45,346 bases of DNA from Ignavibacteriales bacterium (GTDB taxonomy: Bacteria > Bacteroidota > Ignavibacteria > Ignavibacteriales > Ignavibacteriaceae). Positions 43,112 to 45,346 of this stretch are shown piece by piece. The position numbers and the translations under genes were made by a program. Positions within the stretch are counted from its first letter, which is position 1. Each line of letters begins with the position of its first letter. The notes under the pieces are model-generated. The model was not told the origin of the DNA. It saw nothing but the letters and a program-made list of their open reading frames with translations, and did no database searches. The stretch is from positions 1 to 45,346 of the forward strand of contig JAAYVN010000049.1 in NCBI GenBank assembly GCA_012517155.1, in the 5' to 3' direction.

Positions 43112-43783
43112 TTAAAAAAACACTTTCCCGGTTTCAATATCATAGAAAGCAGTTACTATCTTGATACTGCCTGAATCTACAAGCTCCTTAATAATGGGAC
43201 TTTTGTTCAGTATATCCGTAACCGTGTTTTGCATACTCAGCTTTGCTGTCTCCTCAACCAGGTCACTTCTGCTTCTGTCTTCAGGAATAAAGGGCTTTAT
43301 CTGATTTAACAACTGGGTTAGATTTCCTGCATCTGCCTCCTTAATAGCTCCTTTTACGGCACCACAATGGCTGTGCCCCATTACCACTATTAGTTTCGCA
43401 GTCGAGAATTTTACTGCATATTCCATACTTCCGAGTACATTTTCATCCTCAATATTCCCGGCATTTCTCACCACAAAGATCTTTCCAATCCCCTGATCAA
43501 AAAGTATCTCAGGAGGAACTCGCGAGTCCATACATGTTAGAATAACCGAATGAGGCTTCTGCTCTTCCTTTGTTTTTTCGATTTGCTCAGCATAATTGGT
43601 GTTCGCTAATTTGCCCGCAAGAAATCTTTCATTTCCCCTTTTAAGTTCATCAATAGCTCCATCCGACGTGACTATTTCTCTTTCCTCGCTTTTCCCCTCC
43701 CCCTCATTCTTTAGTTCCTCGCTGCAGGAATATATCAAAAACATTAAAACTAATAATACTGGGAGATATTTTATTGTCTTCAT
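43112..43783 (-). CDS. Beta-class carbonic anhydrase, lipoprotein
   Basis: Zinc enzyme of 223 residues converting CO2 and bicarbonate. The N-terminus is a lipoprotein signal with Cys20 (IYSC) and a Glu/Lys-rich linker, so it is exported, unlike most beta-CAs. The active site has Cys84, Asp86 and Arg88 in CMDSR, and His137 and Cys140 in GHSHCGAVKG. It follows the DUF389 gene after 12 bp, so the two are co-transcribed. A periplasmic CA next to a membrane protein suggests inorganic carbon handling at the envelope. Confidence 0.93.
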   Translation of the reverse strand: MKTIKYLPVLLVLMFLIYSCSEELKNEGEGKSEEREIVTSDGAIDELKRGNERFLAGKLANTNYAEQIEKTKEEQKPHSVILTCMDSRVPPEILFDQGIGKIFVVRNAGNIEDENVLGSMEYAVKFSTAKLIVVMGHSHCGAVKGAIKEADAGNLTQLLNQIKPFIPEDRSRSDLVEETAKLSMQNTVTDILNKSPIIKELVDSGSIKIVTAFYDIETGKVFF

Positions 43784-43795
43784 ATTTGACCTCGT

Positions 43796-45115
43796 TTATT
43801 CGTATATTACTCTTACATTTTCGCTGTTAAGTCGTTTTTTAAGCCAGTTACTCACTTTAATCCTGTCGCCGCTTCCAAGTCCTCCCTTTAGTGATATCAC
43901 AACAACTATGCTCTTTAAAGGTTCAGATTCCGGATCTCTGAAAAAATGAGTGTCTGAATATCCGCAACCGGTAACCTGTGGATATAAACTCTTTAACTCA
44001 CTTAATAGCACCTTCCCAAAATCCTTTTGCTTTCTTACACTGTCGACCTTAGCTTGGTTTATGCCCAAAGCAGTATTTAAACTATTAATTTTCTCCCGTA
44101 ATTTATTTACTTCATTCGTCTTCTCATCCAGACTCGAAAATGAAATTCCCTGCTCTATTATCACCTGTGCATCCTGTAATCCAAAATCACCCGTCTTTTT
44201 AACAATTGCCTTGTTTTGTTCGGTGGTCAATTGGTTTCCACCGTAAACTAATAGAATTTTTTCTTTCTTCGGGTCAATTTCACTCTTTAGTAAATAATTT
44301 CCCTCAAAAAGACTTACATTCGAAATATACTGACTTGCGCTTTGTGTGAATTTTTCCTGTTGAATTAATTGATAACCAAAATAAATGCTCGGCAATACTA
44401 CAATGGCAATAACCACTGATATCATCTTGTTGATCTTATTCTTCTTTGCCTCTTCAATTGCACTTCTGATCGGAAACTTTAATAATTGCGAAATCCACAA
44501 AGAAGCAAGCGCAATAAAAATTGTATTTATCGTGAATAAATAAATAGCACCGAAAAAATAGCTTACCTGCCCTGTCGCTATACCATAACCTGCCGTGCAA
44601 AGCGGTGGCATCAATGCCGTTGCGATTGCAACCCCCGGGATCACGTTCCCCTTTTGTTTGCTGCTGATTGCTACTATTCCTGCAAGTCCGCCAAATAATG
44701 CAATCAATACATCATATATAGTTGGACTCGTCCGGGCAAGCAACTCGGAATGCGCCGTGGATATTGGACTTAATGCAAAATAAGCAGTTGATGCAGTCAA
44801 ACTCGCAACCACAGCAAATGAATAATTCTTTACTGACAGCCTGAACAACTCCCAGTCATAAATTGCAATCCCGTACCCCATTCCATTGATTGGTCCCATC
44901 AATGGCGAAATGAGCATCGCACCTATTATTACTGCGGTAGAATTCATATTAAGTCCCACTGAAGCTACCACAATAGCAAATATTAGTATCCAGAGATTGG
45001 TCCCCTTAAAAACCACCCCCTTCTTTATCTCCTCATGGATCGAATCGAAATTCTCCAGTTCCGTATCGAGATTAAAAAAATGAATTACTTTCCTTATAAC
45101 TAATGCTGCTTTCAT
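43796..45115 (-). CDS. DUF389 family membrane protein
   Basis: Polytopic protein of 439 residues. Residues about 40-270 hold about seven membrane helices with the family's strongly conserved AVIIGAMLISPLMGPI (60-75) and GVAIATALMPPLC (about 165-177) segments. The C-terminal 170 residues are soluble, with a coiled-coil-like stretch (SSLDEKTNEVNKLREKINSL) and a mixed alpha/beta end. Its function is unknown in the family. It is first in a two-gene unit with an exported carbonic anhydrase; bicarbonate or CO2 transport is a reasonable hypothesis. Confidence 0.9.
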   Translation of the reverse strand: MKAALVIRKVIHFFNLDTELENFDSIHEEIKKGVVFKGTNLWILIFAIVVASVGLNMNSTAVIIGAMLISPLMGPINGMGYGIAIYDWELFRLSVKNYSFAVVASLTASTAYFALSPISTAHSELLARTSPTIYDVLIALFGGLAGIVAISSKQKGNVIPGVAIATALMPPLCTAGYGIATGQVSYFFGAIYLFTINTIFIALASLWISQLLKFPIRSAIEEAKKNKINKMISVVIAIVVLPSIYFGYQLIQQEKFTQSASQYISNVSLFEGNYLLKSEIDPKKEKILLVYGGNQLTTEQNKAIVKKTGDFGLQDAQVIIEQGISFSSLDEKTNEVNKLREKINSLNTALGINQAKVDSVRKQKDFGKVLLSELKSLYPQVTGCGYSDTHFFRDPESEPLKSIVVVISLKGGLGSGDRIKVSNWLKKRLNSENVRVIYE

Positions 45116-45153
45116 ATTACACTATTATCTTTAAATTAAATATAGCTCTCGTC

Positions 45154-45346
45154 CTATACATGCTGATCAAATAAAATCCTGTTCCCGTCCGGATCTGTCA
45201 CGAAGAAACTCCCCCCGCCCGTCTTCGTCTCCTCACTCTCCATTTCAATTCTTATCCCTTTTCCTCTTAATTCTTCTTTAATATCCTTTACCCCCTTAAA
45301 CGATTCCAGTGTATTGCATTGCTGATCCCAGCCCGGATTAAAAGTA
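45154..45346 (-). CDS. VOC/glyoxalase-family protein, 3' fragment
   Basis: The last 64 codons of a gene whose start lies beyond the window. The ending FFVTDPDGNRILFDQHV with a TAG stop at 45154-45156 is the terminal strand of vicinal oxygen chelate (glyoxalase/bleomycin resistance) proteins, including the metal-binding position. NPGWDQQCNTLE and EELRGKGIRIEME precede it. Substrate cannot be inferred. The neighbouring DUF389 gene starts 39 bp after the stop. Confidence 0.85.
   Translation of the reverse strand, partial: TFNPGWDQQCNTLESFKGVKDIKEELRGKGIRIEMESEETKTGGGSFFVTDPDGNRILFDQHV

Overview
The window looks like chromosomal DNA of a Gram-negative member of the Bacteroidota/Ignavibacteriota lineage. 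The main evidence is three secreted proteins ending in a type IX secretion (T9SS) type A sorting domain with the NQNYPNPFNP signature typical of Ignavibacteria, many lipoproteins with short lipoboxes, and an outer-membrane porin. This placement is inference, since no 16S rRNA is present. Every long interval is coding. There is one tRNA, and I saw no CRISPR array, insertion sequence or prophage.

Left block, minus strand. (1) 1-5139 is a cell-wall recycling cluster: a BadF/BadG-type amino-sugar kinase, an AmpG-like MFS permease with a large insert, and a GH3 glycosidase fused to a serine beta-lactamase-type domain (cut by the window edge). (2) 5241-10384 holds three consecutive SurA/PpiD-type periplasmic foldases, two of them lipoproteins, followed by a MoxR ATPase and a terminator. 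(3) 10669-14778 is a signalling operon: a membrane-anchored PhnD-like solute-binding protein, a membrane histidine kinase, an NtrC-type sigma-54 response regulator and an ArsC/Spx-like protein. The first three overlap, and the fourth starts immediately after the regulator's stop.

Centre, plus strand, 15445-25093. Transcribed away from the signalling genes is a tight ten-gene unit ending in a strong hairpin terminator at 25104-25138. It encodes two CYTH (triphosphate tunnel) proteins, a DASS/SLC13 anion transporter, an unknown membrane-anchored protein, a DUF47/PhoU-like protein, a PiT phosphate permease, an OprO/OprP-type phosphate porin, a lamin-tail lipoprotein, an SdiA-regulated-type beta-propeller lipoprotein and a T9SS-secreted lamin-tail protein. 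Upstream of it I see a sigma-54-like -24/-12 element (15391-15406) preceded by two GAC-N8-GTC dyads whose centres are 22 bp apart, the arrangement expected for an NtrC-family activator. My main proposal is that the adjacent PhnD-kinase-regulator operon controls this operon, as a phosphate or phosphorus-anion acquisition system independent of the usual PhoR-PhoB pair. The link is inferred from position and motifs.

Right block, minus strand, 25137-45346. It contains an M28 peptidase with a partner carrying a GDNDTYP motif; tRNA-Ser(GGA); def-fmt followed by a NagB/PIG-L fusion and an exported MetX-like hydrolase; a copper P-type ATPase with a separate HMA chaperone; a second PiT permease fused to a PhoU-like domain; a DUF2279 protein with a T9SS M14 carboxypeptidase; a T9SS beta-propeller protein; a lipoprotein beta-carbonic anhydrase paired with a DUF389 membrane protein; and the 3' end of a VOC/glyoxalase gene. 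By eye, minus-strand genes right of about 25 kb are clearly C-rich on the plus strand while those on the left are neutral or G-rich, which may mark a GC-skew switch.
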